This document shows positions 53,354 through 62,286 of a DNA stretch of 64,000 nt, one piece after another. Below the pieces are notes generated by a model, which made no database searches, was not told the DNA's origin, and saw only the letters and a list, made by a program, of their open reading frames with translations. Each line of letters opens with the position of its first letter. Positions within the stretch are counted from its first letter, which is position 1. The stretch is taken from assembly GCF_030372765.1 (NCBI RefSeq), contig NZ_JAUCMW010000009.1, positions 1 through 64,000 on the forward strand, written 5' to 3'. This DNA comes from Labilibaculum sp. K2S (GTDB taxonomy: Bacteria > Bacteroidota > Bacteroidia > Bacteroidales > Marinifilaceae). The translations under genes and the position numbers were made by a program.

Positions 53354-53932
53354 CTACTTTAAAGGAATTCCCATTCCCATAATCATACATCGAAAAGCTG
53401 CACGTAATCTATTAATCGTTTCTTCTTCAGAGTAATGCCTTGTAATATAGATATCATTTAAACTTTGTAATGCATCAATACAATACTCAACATTAATATC
53501 CTGACGAATTAAGCCCTGTTCCTGCCATTCAGTATATTTACCATAAACAACATTTATTTCATCTTCATATTTTTCATCAACATACTTCTCAATCAAAGGA
53601 TATTCTTTATAAATCTGCTGTATTAGAACCTTCTGTCCTGCAATGGCATAACTCAAATAGTTATCTAAAAATTCCTGCGTTGCCTTTGCTGGATCATTAA
53701 TAGATTTATAAGGTTCTAAAATCTTAATAATATTCAAATGAAATATTTCAAATGCAATTTCTCTTACCAAATCTTCTTTTGTGCCAATAATCTTATACAG
53801 GGTTGCTTTTGCCAAACCACACTCCCGGGCCAACTCAACCATATTTAATCCTTTCAGTCCATATTTTAGCATCATATCCATTGCTACCTTAGTAACTCTC
53901 TCCTGAATCTCCACCTTATCTGATTTTGCCAT
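53354..53932 (-). CDS. TetR-family transcriptional regulator
   Basis: A 192-residue regulator started at MAKSDKVEIQERVTKVAMDMM (ATG 53932). The HTH (LNMVELARECGLAKATLYKIIGTKEDLVREIAF, about 29-61) is a standard TetR DNA-binding domain; the helical C-terminal ligand-binding half is unique. It lies immediately upstream of the efflux operon on the same strand, making it the likely repressor of that operon. The ligand is unknown. A longer form from 53962 is possible. Confidence 0.88.
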   Translation of the reverse strand: MAKSDKVEIQERVTKVAMDMMLKYGLKGLNMVELARECGLAKATLYKIIGTKEDLVREIAFEIFHLNIIKILEPYKSINDPAKATQEFLDNYLSYAIAGQKVLIQQIYKEYPLIEKYVDEKYEDEINVVYGKYTEWQEQGLIRQDINVEYCIDALQSLNDIYITRHYSEEETINRLRAAFRCMIMGMGIPLK

Positions 53933-53959
53933 AAATGAACTCTTTTGGTATTTCGAGTA

Positions 53960-53988
53960 CAAATATATACAAAAATATATTCATACAA
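53960..53988 (-). promoter_or_regulatory. Candidate promoter of the TetR gene
   Basis: On the minus strand, TTG (53988-53986) is followed by 18 bases and TATATTTG (53967-53960), a full TAnnTTTG match. Transcription would start near 53953, about 20 bases before the MAKSDK start, which supports that start choice. Confidence 0.5.
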
Positions 53989-54015
53989 TACACTTTATAG
54001 ATTATTAACGATTAT

Positions 54016-55374
54016 TTAAAATTGTAATCTAAACAGAGTTTGTTTATTAGGTATTGATTTAAAAGAAATCGTGCCACCATGAAGTCTCATTAATTGTCTT
54101 GAAAGACTTAAACCAATTCCTGAGCCATCTTTTTTTGTGGTGAAAAAAGGAGCAAAAATCTCTTCTTGAAGATCTTTTTCGATTCCACATCCATTATCTT
54201 CAATTTCAATAAAGCTCCTATCTTCTTCATTCCTACCAATGCGAAGAATTATCCTTCTATCCTCAATTACTTGAAATGCCTGAATAGAATTTGTCAGTAA
54301 ATTAATAATAACCTGATCCAATAAGACTGGATCTACATTTAAAACAACTTTTTCTTCCTGGCATATCAGATGAAATTTAATGTCGGAACTTCTAAATTTT
54401 TCTGAAAATAAATTAGAAATCTTTACGATTCGTTCCAGAATATCAATTCGCTGAATATTTGGCTTTGGAACTATGGCAATACCTCTAAACCGATGAACAA
54501 AATCTAATAAGCCTTTAATTCGTTCATAAATAATCTCCAGTCCGCTAACCGTATCAGATATCATCTCTGCATCAACCTCTTTATTGGAAATCAGCTCATT
54601 TGTATCATCATCGCGGTAAAAATCAATTAAAGTAGAAAGAGATGAATTTACCGGGCTAATAGAATTCATAATCTCATGTGTTAGGATTCTAATTAATTTC
54701 TGCCATGAGTCCAACTCTTTATCATCCAACTCATTTTTAATGTTTTGAAAAGATACGAGCGTTAAATTTTGGTCGGACATTTTCAATTTAGTTGCTTTCA
54801 CAGAAAGCTGAATCATTTCATAATTTCGATAAAGAGAAATCAATTTTTGTTCAGATGGCTCTAAATTTAATATCAAACCCGAAATTCCTTCCTGAATCCT
54901 ATCCAGATGCTGGATATGAAATAAATTAGTCTTATTAAATATTTCCTTTGCTGCTCCATTAAATAAAAACACCTTTCCTTTTTCGTTGAAAGAAACCAAT
55001 CCAACTCCTACATGCTCCACCAATACTTTGAAATATTGATTTCTGTTTTCATTCTCAATTTTAATATTTTGTATGCTTTTATTAATCAGATCAAATTGAG
55101 TGAATAATTGATTATAGCCTAAGTTTGATCTCCTGTTTTGAAATTTAATACTGGTATCATTATTTCGAATTGCTTTAAAAAAGTTTTCTAAATCCTGATT
55201 TACAGCATTTAACTTTCGGATAAAGAAATAAATCTGAATACTTAAAATGATTAGTAAATTCACAATTACAAGTACATCTTTATAGTACACCCAAACCAGA
55301 GCCAAAAAAACACAGTTGACCAGTAAAGCAAATACCCGAACAATTATTACTATCGTTAGTTTTGGATAAATCAT
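54016..55374 (-). CDS. NtrB-like membrane sensor histidine kinase
   Basis: A 452-residue kinase from ATG 55374 (MIYPKLTIVIIVRVFALLVNCVF); the longer form from 55434 would overlap the regulator gene by 50 bases. Two N-terminal helices (about 8-28 and 31-49), a PAS domain (VLVEHVGVGLVSFNEKGKVFLFNGAAKEIF), an NtrB/NtrY-type H-box (THEIMNSISPVNSSLS) and HATPase_c ending TTKKDGSGIGLSLSRQLMRLHGG are present. It probably controls the adjacent sigma-54 regulator. It is translated 10 bases after the regulator gene. Confidence 0.88.
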   Translation of the reverse strand: MIYPKLTIVIIVRVFALLVNCVFLALVWVYYKDVLVIVNLLIILSIQIYFFIRKLNAVNQDLENFFKAIRNNDTSIKFQNRRSNLGYNQLFTQFDLINKSIQNIKIENENRNQYFKVLVEHVGVGLVSFNEKGKVFLFNGAAKEIFNKTNLFHIQHLDRIQEGISGLILNLEPSEQKLISLYRNYEMIQLSVKATKLKMSDQNLTLVSFQNIKNELDDKELDSWQKLIRILTHEIMNSISPVNSSLSTLIDFYRDDDTNELISNKEVDAEMISDTVSGLEIIYERIKGLLDFVHRFRGIAIVPKPNIQRIDILERIVKISNLFSEKFRSSDIKFHLICQEEKVVLNVDPVLLDQVIINLLTNSIQAFQVIEDRRIILRIGRNEEDRSFIEIEDNGCGIEKDLQEEIFAPFFTTKKDGSGIGLSLSRQLMRLHGGTISFKSIPNKQTLFRLQF

Positions 55375-55384
55375 ATTTGAAATT

Positions 55385-56758
55385 TTAAGAAATATTGTAT
55401 TTCTCAATTTTACGATACAATGTCTGCCGTCCAATATTCAATTCTTTAGCGACATTGCTAATATTTCCACGATTTCTTTTTATTGAATTTGCAATGATCA
55501 ATCTTTCAGCCTCATCCAAACTTATAGGACTGTATACCAATTCAATACACGAATTTTGTGTTTCCAAAAGAAAATCTTCCGGACTCAATTCTTCCTTATC
55601 ATTTAAAATAACAGCCCGTTCCATGCAATGCCGGAGTTCACGAATATTTCCCGGCCACAAATAATTTAATAATTTATCTTTCGTTTCAGGTCTTAGCTTC
55701 AACTCTGCTTTTCCATATTTATCAGCATAGCGTTTTAAAAAGTGTTCTGCAATTGTAATGATATCATTACCTCGGTTACGAAGAGGTGGCAACTCAATCT
55801 GTATGGTATTAATACGATACAACAAATCTTCTCTGAAATTTCCTGCAATTATCATTTCCTGAACATTTTGATTGGTTGCACAAATCAGGCGAATATCAAC
55901 ATGATCTTCCCGGTTTGATCCTAAAGGTGTTACCTTTCTGTTTTGCAGAACAGTCAATAACTTTGCCTGCATGGCTGACGATAAATTTCCTATTTCATCT
56001 AAAAACAGACTTCCTCCTGAGGCAGATTGAAAACGTCCTTGTCGATTTTCCTTTGCATCGGTAAAGGCACCTTTTACATGACCAAACAATTCACTCTCAA
56101 AAATTGATTCACTTAAGGAGCCTAAATCCACCCCCATAAAAATTTCATTTCTCCGTTTAGACAACAAATGAAGTTCTCTGGCAACCAACTCTTTGCCTGT
56201 TCCATTTTCGCCAAGAATAAGAACATTAGCATCTGTATTTGCTACCTTTCTAATTGTTTCAAAAATAGGTTTCATGGCTTCCGAATCACCAATTATTTTC
56301 TCGAAACTCTGATTTAAATCTTGTTCCAAAAACTGTTTTTGATTTTCTAAACTTTCAACTTTTTGTCTTGTTTGATGCAATTCCACACCACTCTTAAGTG
56401 TTGCAAATAGTTTTTTATTATCCCAAGGTTTCAGAATAAAATCAGCAGCTCCGTCTTTCATTGCATTCACTGCCAGATTAACCTCGGCATATGCTGTAAA
56501 AAGTATTACTACCAAAGTTGAATCAATCTTCAATATCTCCTTCAACCAAAACAAACCTTCATTTCCATTGTTAATGCCTGTTGAAAAATTCATATCAAGA
56601 AGCACAACATCAAATTTATGACTGGAAAGTAGATTGGGGATTCGATTAGGATTACTGCAAATAATCACCTCGTCGAATTTACGCTTCAAAAATAATTGAA
56701 GAGAATCCAAAACACTCTTATTATCATCAACAATTAATACGTTACCTGCTTTTTTCAT
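55385..56758 (-). CDS. NtrC-type sigma-54-dependent response regulator
   Basis: A 457-residue regulator. Receiver: LIVDDNKSVLDSL, phospho-Asp55 (VVLLDMNF), Lys in ILKPWDN. AAA+ sigma-54-interaction domain: Walker A GENGTGKELVARELH; the GAFTGA motif appears as GAFTDA (ELFGHVKGAFTDAKENRQGRF); SLFLDEIGNLS (Walker B). A Fis-type HTH (GNISNVAKELNIGRQTLYRKIEKYNI) ends it. It likely activates the divergent ABC transporter, which carries a -24/-12 promoter. Signal unknown. Confidence 0.92.
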   Translation of the reverse strand: MKKAGNVLIVDDNKSVLDSLQLFLKRKFDEVIICSNPNRIPNLLSSHKFDVVLLDMNFSTGINNGNEGLFWLKEILKIDSTLVVILFTAYAEVNLAVNAMKDGAADFILKPWDNKKLFATLKSGVELHQTRQKVESLENQKQFLEQDLNQSFEKIIGDSEAMKPIFETIRKVANTDANVLILGENGTGKELVARELHLLSKRRNEIFMGVDLGSLSESIFESELFGHVKGAFTDAKENRQGRFQSASGGSLFLDEIGNLSSAMQAKLLTVLQNRKVTPLGSNREDHVDIRLICATNQNVQEMIIAGNFREDLLYRINTIQIELPPLRNRGNDIITIAEHFLKRYADKYGKAELKLRPETKDKLLNYLWPGNIRELRHCMERAVILNDKEELSPEDFLLETQNSCIELVYSPISLDEAERLIIANSIKRNRGNISNVAKELNIGRQTLYRKIEKYNIS

Positions 56759-56860
56759 ATTTCAAAAAAGATTTACTCTTTCGTTATTACAGATTTAAAA
56801 GTAAATCAAATTGATCAACTAAAAAACCAATTGTTCCATTCTGATACATCTCTTGGATGA

Positions 56861-56908
56861 TTTTGTGACACTTTGAAACCTTAACAACGACCACAAACAA
56901 TCACAAAA
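56861..56908. promoter_or_regulatory. Possible enhancer inverted repeat upstream of the sigma-54 promoter
   Basis: ttttgtga (56861-56868) and tcacaaaa (56901-56908) form an inverted repeat 27 bases upstream of the -24 box. This could be an activator site for the NtrC-like regulator. The arms are 32 bases apart, so it may be two half-sites. Weak evidence. Confidence 0.3.
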
Positions 56909-56934
56909 ATCTCACTACTAGGCAATTATATATA

Positions 56935-56952
56935 TTGGCATAAATATAGCTT
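56935..56952 (+). promoter_or_regulatory. Sigma-54 (-24/-12) promoter of the ABC transporter
   Basis: TTGGCATAAATATAGCTT: GG at 56937-56938 and GC at 56949-56950 with exactly 10 bases between, as in the TGGCAC-N5-TTGC consensus. The transcription start would be near 56962, about 23 bases before the ATG. Confidence 0.65.
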
Positions 56953-56984
56953 CCAGCATCAATAATTATTAAAAACACAAAGCC

Positions 56985-57698
56985 ATGATAAAAACTGAAA
57001 ATCTATGTAAAGCATTCAGAACCGAAGAAGTAGAAACTTCGGCACTGACAAATGTAAATCTAGAAATAAAAAAAGGTGAATTTGTTGCAATTATGGGTCC
57101 TTCTGGATGTGGAAAATCAACACTATTAAACATTATTGGATTATTGGACAACCCCAGTCAAGGCAATTTCAGATTCATAGAAAATGAAGTATCTCACTAC
57201 TCAGAAAAACAAAGAACGAAACTGAGAAAAGAAAATATTGGGTTCGTTTTTCAAAGCTTTAATTTAATTGATGAATTGAGTGTCTATGAAAATGTAGAAC
57301 TTCCATTGATCTATCAAAAAGTACCTATAGCCGAAAGAAAAATAAAAGTAAATGAAGTTTTAAAAAGAGTTCAGATAGAAAACAGGAGCAAGCATTTTCC
57401 TCAACAATTATCAGGAGGACAACAACAAAGAGTTGCCATCGCAAGAGCTGTAGTTGCGAATCCTAATTTAATTTTAGCTGATGAACCCACAGGAAATCTT
57501 GATTCTGCTAACGGCAATGAAGTTATGAACTTACTTTCGCAGCTTAATGATGAAGGAACAACCATTGTGATGGTTACGCATTCGAGCTCCGATGCAGAAA
57601 GGGCAAGCAGAATAATTCAATTATTTGACGGACAAATTGTAAGTGAAAACAACAAATCCAAAATAACAACGCCTGCCAATGCCGTTTCCTTTTTATAA
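56985..57698 (+). CDS. ABC transporter ATP-binding protein (MacB/LolD type)
   Basis: A 237-residue ATPase with Walker A GPSGCGKST (38-46), signature LSGGQQQRVAIARA, Walker B LILADEP and H-loop MVTHSS. The sequence resembles MacB/LolD/FtsE-like ATPases that act with FtsX-type permeases. It is paired with the MacB-type permease 32 bases downstream. Substrate unknown; export or mechanotransmission rather than import is typical of this class. Confidence 0.94.
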   Translation: MIKTENLCKAFRTEEVETSALTNVNLEIKKGEFVAIMGPSGCGKSTLLNIIGLLDNPSQGNFRFIENEVSHYSEKQRTKLRKENIGFVFQSFNLIDELSVYENVELPLIYQKVPIAERKIKVNEVLKRVQIENRSKHFPQQLSGGQQQRVAIARAVVANPNLILADEPTGNLDSANGNEVMNLLSQLNDEGTTIVMVTHSSSDAERASRIIQLFDGQIVSENNKSKITTPANAVSFL

Positions 57699-57730
57699 TT
57701 TAGACAATTCAAAATATTAAAACCCATATC

Positions 57731-60076
57731 ATGTTTTTCAACAACCTTAAAATTGCCTATCGAAATTTAATCAGAAACAAAGGGTATAGTTTCATTAATA
57801 TATCAGGCCTGGCTATTGGTATGGCCTGTACAATATTACTCCTGCTGTGGGTAAACCATGAATTGAACTTTAACAACTTTCATAAAGACGTTGACAGAAT
57901 ATATCAGGTAGCCAACTACCAAACCTGGAATGGCACAAAAAATGCAATGCCAAATTTACCTACTCCATTAATAGATGCAATCAAAGAAAAATATCCTGAA
58001 ATAGAATATGCTACTCATTATAATGCTTGGGGAGAAAATTTATTAGTAGAATATAAAGGTAAAAAGCAGTACGAAAATATCAAAAGCGCTGACCCGGATT
58101 TCTTTAAAATATTTAATTTCCCATTGATTTACGGAAATATGGAAACCTGTTTGAATGATATCAATTCGCTAATAATATCAGAAAAAGCAGCAAAACGTAT
58201 ATTTGGGGAGAAAAATCCAATCGGTAAAATCGTAAATGTTGACAATAGACAACCACTGGTAGTTACAGCAGTAACTGAAAATATTCCAAGTAATTCCAGC
58301 ATAAAGTTTGATTTTCTGATTCCTTTTGAAATGATGAGAAAACAAAACCCTTATTCTGAAAATTGGAGTTCACACAACTACTTTGGTTATGCTAAAATTG
58401 CTAAAGGAACTGACATTACCTCTCTTAATGAAAAGTTAGACCAATTTTATATTGATCATGTTGATAAGGAAAGTGAAAAATATGCATTCTTATTCCCAAT
58501 CACCAAAGTGCATTTGTATAATCTGGATGGCAATCCAACCAAAATAACACAGGTGAAAATGTTCTTCATGATTGCCATTTTTATCCTCATCATTGCTTGT
58601 TTCAACTTTATGAATCTTTCAACAGCTCGAGCTGCAAAAAGAGCGAAAGAAATTGGTTTAAAAAAAGCAATTGGGGCTACCTATACTCAATTAATCAAAC
58701 AGTTTATGGGTGAATCCTTACTTATCACAATTGTAGCTGCAAATTTTGCAATTATATTGTCGCATTTATTCTTACCACAATTCAATTTATTAATGAGCAG
58801 GCAATTGGTTATAGACTATTCATCGCTTGAATTTTGGTTAATTATTTTTGCAGTAACTATTTTCACAGGATTAGTCGCAGGTGCCTACCCGGCCTTTTAC
58901 TTGTCTTCCTTCAATCCCATTATGGTATTAAAAGGAACCTTCTCAGGTGGCAAGGGCAGTAATCGATTCAGAAGAACATTAGTGGTTATCCAGTTCATAT
59001 TAGCCTCCACACTACTAATCTCTACCTTAACTATCGTGCTTCAAACCAGATATCTTGCCAATATGGATGTTGGTTTAAATAAAGACAATGTTATTTCGGT
59101 GAATGTGAATCAACAAATGAGGGACAAAATAGAAACCATAAAAAGCGAGTTACAAAGCCGTTATCTTATTGAAAATGTGTCCTATAGTTCACACATTCCA
59201 TACACGGTTTTTTCCAATGGCTGGGGCGAAAATTGGGAAGGAAAAGATCCGAACTTTCACCCTTTAATCACTTATCCGTACGTTGATGTTGATTTTTTCG
59301 ATGTTTTTAAAATCAAATTTATCAAAGGAAGACCTTTCAATGTTGACAATCCAGCAGCAGATTCAAGCTGTGTAATCATTAACGAAAAATTGGCAAAAAT
59401 GATTTCTAAAGAATCTGTTTTAGATAAAATGATTCATTCCGGCAACGAAGATTTAAGAATTATTGGCGTTGTAAAAGATTATAATTGTACGCCAAACACT
59501 AGGAAATTGCAACCGTTCATGCTTCGTTTGTGTCACGATCCAAATTACTTATTTATAAGATATGCTGAAGGAAATTCGATGAAAGCAGTGCATGAAATCG
59601 AAAGAATCTGTTCAAAATATAATCCGGATTTTCCATTGATATATCAGTTTATGGATGATCATTACAGTAATATGTATGAAAATCAAAAAGCTACAGTTAG
59701 CACTTTACTTTATGCCTCTATTTTTGCAATTATTGTATCCTGTTTAGGATTATTTGGCTTGGCTTCATTTAATGCTGAAGAACGCACTAAAGAAATTGGA
59801 GTGCGAAAAGTATTAGGAGCTTCAATGCGACAATTGATTATGATATTCAGCAAAGATTTTAGTAAATGGATTGTAATCGCCTCGTTAATTTCATGGCCAA
59901 TCACCTATTTTGCAATGGAACAATGGTTTGGCAACTACCCATTCAGAATTGATTTTCCATTCTGGTTATTTCTTGCAGTGTTCATACTGTTATTAATGAT
60001 AGCTATTATTACAGTTGCTTATCAAAGCTGGAAGTCAGCCACCCAAAACCCTATTAAAAGTTTAAAATACGAATAA
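57731..60076 (+). CDS. MacB/FtsX-type ABC permease
   Basis: A 781-residue permease with an N-terminal helix (ISGLAIGMACTILLLLWVNHEL), a periplasmic MacB_PCD domain (about 45-270), an FtsX domain (AIFILIIACFNFMNLSTARAAKRAKEIGLKKAIGATYTQLIKQFMGES), a second MacB_PCD-like region and a C-terminal FtsX domain (AIIVSCLGLFGLASFNAEERTKEIGVRKVLGAS). This double-domain form is common in Bacteroidota. It functions with the ATPase above, under probable sigma-54 control. Substrate unknown. Confidence 0.93.
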   Translation: MFFNNLKIAYRNLIRNKGYSFINISGLAIGMACTILLLLWVNHELNFNNFHKDVDRIYQVANYQTWNGTKNAMPNLPTPLIDAIKEKYPEIEYATHYNAWGENLLVEYKGKKQYENIKSADPDFFKIFNFPLIYGNMETCLNDINSLIISEKAAKRIFGEKNPIGKIVNVDNRQPLVVTAVTENIPSNSSIKFDFLIPFEMMRKQNPYSENWSSHNYFGYAKIAKGTDITSLNEKLDQFYIDHVDKESEKYAFLFPITKVHLYNLDGNPTKITQVKMFFMIAIFILIIACFNFMNLSTARAAKRAKEIGLKKAIGATYTQLIKQFMGESLLITIVAANFAIILSHLFLPQFNLLMSRQLVIDYSSLEFWLIIFAVTIFTGLVAGAYPAFYLSSFNPIMVLKGTFSGGKGSNRFRRTLVVIQFILASTLLISTLTIVLQTRYLANMDVGLNKDNVISVNVNQQMRDKIETIKSELQSRYLIENVSYSSHIPYTVFSNGWGENWEGKDPNFHPLITYPYVDVDFFDVFKIKFIKGRPFNVDNPAADSSCVIINEKLAKMISKESVLDKMIHSGNEDLRIIGVVKDYNCTPNTRKLQPFMLRLCHDPNYLFIRYAEGNSMKAVHEIERICSKYNPDFPLIYQFMDDHYSNMYENQKATVSTLLYASIFAIIVSCLGLFGLASFNAEERTKEIGVRKVLGASMRQLIMIFSKDFSKWIVIASLISWPITYFAMEQWFGNYPFRIDFPFWLFLAVFILLLMIAIITVAYQSWKSATQNPIKSLKYE

Positions 60077-60110
60077 CAGCACAGTAAACATTTTAGTGTT
60101 TTAGCAATTA

Positions 60111-61193
60111 TTATTTAAAAGAACAGGCCTCTTCCAATCGAACCTTTTCAGACTGAATTGATTCGGGAAGAGGTATTTCCATTTGAATACAAGTGCCTTT
60201 ACTTTCCTCCGAATTCAATATTATTTTTCCATTCAACTGATCTAGAAATTCCTTCACCAAATACAATCCAATCCCCAAACCACCATATTTTCTTGAATCA
60301 GAGTTATCAATTTGCCAAAAGGCATCAAAAACAGAATTCAGATGTTCTTTTGAAATCCCAATACCAGTATCTTTCACAAAAAGAACCAATGACTTATTCT
60401 TATTAATTGCAAAACCAAAAACAACTGTTCCCTCTTCCGTGAATTTTATTGCATTATCTAAAATATTTTCAAGTATTTTTTCCACTTTGGTTTTATCCGT
60501 AAAAACTTCAACCTGATTTAGATCATAATTATATTCAACTTTAAGCAAGATAGATTCCTTTTTAAATTTATATTTCTCCAAAAGATCATTAAAAAGAGAT
60601 ACAATGGAAAAATATGAAAATTGACAACTTCTCCCTCCTTCTTTTAATGCAATAAAATCTAATAGTAATCGATATTTATTATGTATCTCCTGACCAGATT
60701 TATAAATATACCCAGAATACTTTTTCACATCTTTTTCTGTATAGCTATATTCCTGAAGCAATGTAGAAAATCCTAGTACTGAATTAAGAGGTGTGAACAT
60801 TTCATGACTTAGAATAGAAAGAAGATTATCATTCGATATTTCACGTGACTTTTGATTTCCAAAAAAATCATTTATATCTATTTTTAAATCAAAAAAATCC
60901 TCTTCATTCCTAAAAACTCTTAAATAAAAGTAGAATGTACTTTTATAGAAACAAATAAATTGAAAAGAAGTATTCGCCTGCCTTTTAAAAGCGTTTTTTG
61001 CATTAATGAATTTCTCATCCTCCTCATTTCCAAGAATGTAATCAATACCGTGTTCATTAATTACATTTATTGCCCGATTCACGCATGTTTCTTCAAATAC
61101 TTCAACAGAAAAAGCATCCAATATTATGAATAGCATCTCCCGCTCTTTATTATCAACACAAAATAGCAAAGCTTTCTTTTTATTTTCTCTCAT
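60111..61193 (-). CDS. Orphan histidine kinase with a degenerate N-terminal receiver-like region
   Basis: A 360-residue soluble kinase. HisKA with the H-box LLSILSHEMFTPLNSVLGFSTLL (about 126-148) and HATPase_c ending KYGGLGIGLYLVKEFLDQLNGK are intact. The first ~110 residues resemble a receiver (KALLFCVDNKEREMLFIIL...NEHGIDYILGNE), but the phospho-acceptor Asp appears to be replaced by the Gly-Asn of ILGNE. It may be a pseudo-receiver sensing a protein or ligand. It has no adjacent response regulator; the nearest regulator is a LytTR protein, divergent at 61713. Confidence 0.75.
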   Translation of the reverse strand: MRENKKKALLFCVDNKEREMLFIILDAFSVEVFEETCVNRAINVINEHGIDYILGNEEDEKFINAKNAFKRQANTSFQFICFYKSTFYFYLRVFRNEEDFFDLKIDINDFFGNQKSREISNDNLLSILSHEMFTPLNSVLGFSTLLQEYSYTEKDVKKYSGYIYKSGQEIHNKYRLLLDFIALKEGGRSCQFSYFSIVSLFNDLLEKYKFKKESILLKVEYNYDLNQVEVFTDKTKVEKILENILDNAIKFTEEGTVVFGFAINKNKSLVLFVKDTGIGISKEHLNSVFDAFWQIDNSDSRKYGGLGIGLYLVKEFLDQLNGKIILNSEESKGTCIQMEIPLPESIQSEKVRLEEACSFK

Positions 61194-61712
61194 TATTATA
61201 TCAAGATTTTATTATTGGCAATATTCCTCTTCCCAATGCCACAGTAAAAATGCCTCTTACACTTAAACTTCCAAACTTTGAAATCACTTATTATACTAAT
61301 CCCACCTTTAAAAAAAATATATATCCACAACCTTTTACTCACAATATTCATCGATATGATAAAATGACAAATAAAATTATGATCGAAATTAAACCTTTGT
61401 TTATCAATCACTCTACTCCATCGATAGAAAATACTTTCTGACAAAGCAAGATTAACATACAATAAATGACCATTCATCAACAAATTCAAATCCTCCATTG
61501 AAATTCATCATCTCAATTCTATATATTTGCTAGCTATTATCCACATACCACATAATTATTAAAATTCAATTAATCTCTGATAATAGACCGGAAATTCCAG
61601 GCAAAACATTAGCAACTCAGTATTTTATTTATATGTTAATAATTTTCATGATTTAAGCTGATTATCCAGTTCCCTCCCTTATGGTAATAATTAAAACACA
61701 TATACAACAAAC
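61194..61712. other. AT-rich divergent intergenic region
   Basis: About 520 bases between the orphan kinase (-) and the LytTR gene (+). A 100-codon minus-strand ORF is present but has no protein-like features and a poor composition, so no gene is called. It probably contains both promoters. No strong -7 or -33 match was found. Confidence 0.5.
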
Positions 61713-62219
61713 ATGAATTGTAAAGAGAATTGCAAGAAATACCAACAAGCTATAGAAGATCAACAAGAATATAAAATCACGATAGAAGGAACTCCCTTTC
61801 AATATACCTCGTCGAACACATTGCAAATTTTAAACAGAACAAGTATCAGTACTGAAGAACACATACAAATTCAAAAACGAGGTGAAACTTTAACTATAAA
61901 CAGTAGTACTATTGCTTATATGTATATTGAATGCAAAATAGTTACGTTGATCAATTTTTCAGGAAATAATTTTGTGTTAACGCATTCTCTCAATCATTAC
62001 GAGGAATTACTTAACGATAACTTCTTTAGAATCAATAGACAATGTATTGTCAACAAAAACAATATCAAAAAAATTACCTCTTCGAATGGTAAAATTTCGG
62101 TGAGATTAAAAATACCTAAAGACAAAATAGTTTCTATTACAAACAGTAAGGAGAGGGAGTTTTATAAATGGATTAAAAAAACACCTAATTTCAATGAAAT
62201 TACAGAAGGAATTGAATAG
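61713..62219 (+). CDS. LytTR-domain DNA-binding protein without receiver
   Basis: A 168-residue protein: an N-terminal ~50-residue segment (NCKENCKKYQQAIEDQQEYKITIEGT, Cys-containing) and a LytTR domain from about residue 50 (IQIQKRGETLTINSSTIAYMYIECKIVTLINF ... FFRINRQCIVNKNNIKKI). LytTR domains bind DNA as beta-strand elements, usually in response regulators; here no receiver is present. Its activity may be set by ligand or by partner proteins. The divergent kinase is a possible partner, but this is inference. Confidence 0.85.
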   Translation: MNCKENCKKYQQAIEDQQEYKITIEGTPFQYTSSNTLQILNRTSISTEEHIQIQKRGETLTINSSTIAYMYIECKIVTLINFSGNNFVLTHSLNHYEELLNDNFFRINRQCIVNKNNIKKITSSNGKISVRLKIPKDKIVSITNSKEREFYKWIKKTPNFNEITEGIE

Positions 62220-62286
62220 CTCTTATTGCTTATTCAGGAGTAAACTTTCTTATGAAAAATACCTTTCCAACCAGTAAAGGTAAATT

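Noticed and set aside
55375..55434. Longer N-terminus of the NtrB-like kinase
   Set aside because: It overlaps the response regulator by 50 bases. The start at 55374 places the first membrane helix at the N-terminus and leaves a 10-base gap.
61196..61498. 100-codon minus-strand ORF upstream of the orphan kinase
   Set aside because: The translation has no domain, signal or compositional resemblance to a real protein and lies in a divergent promoter region.
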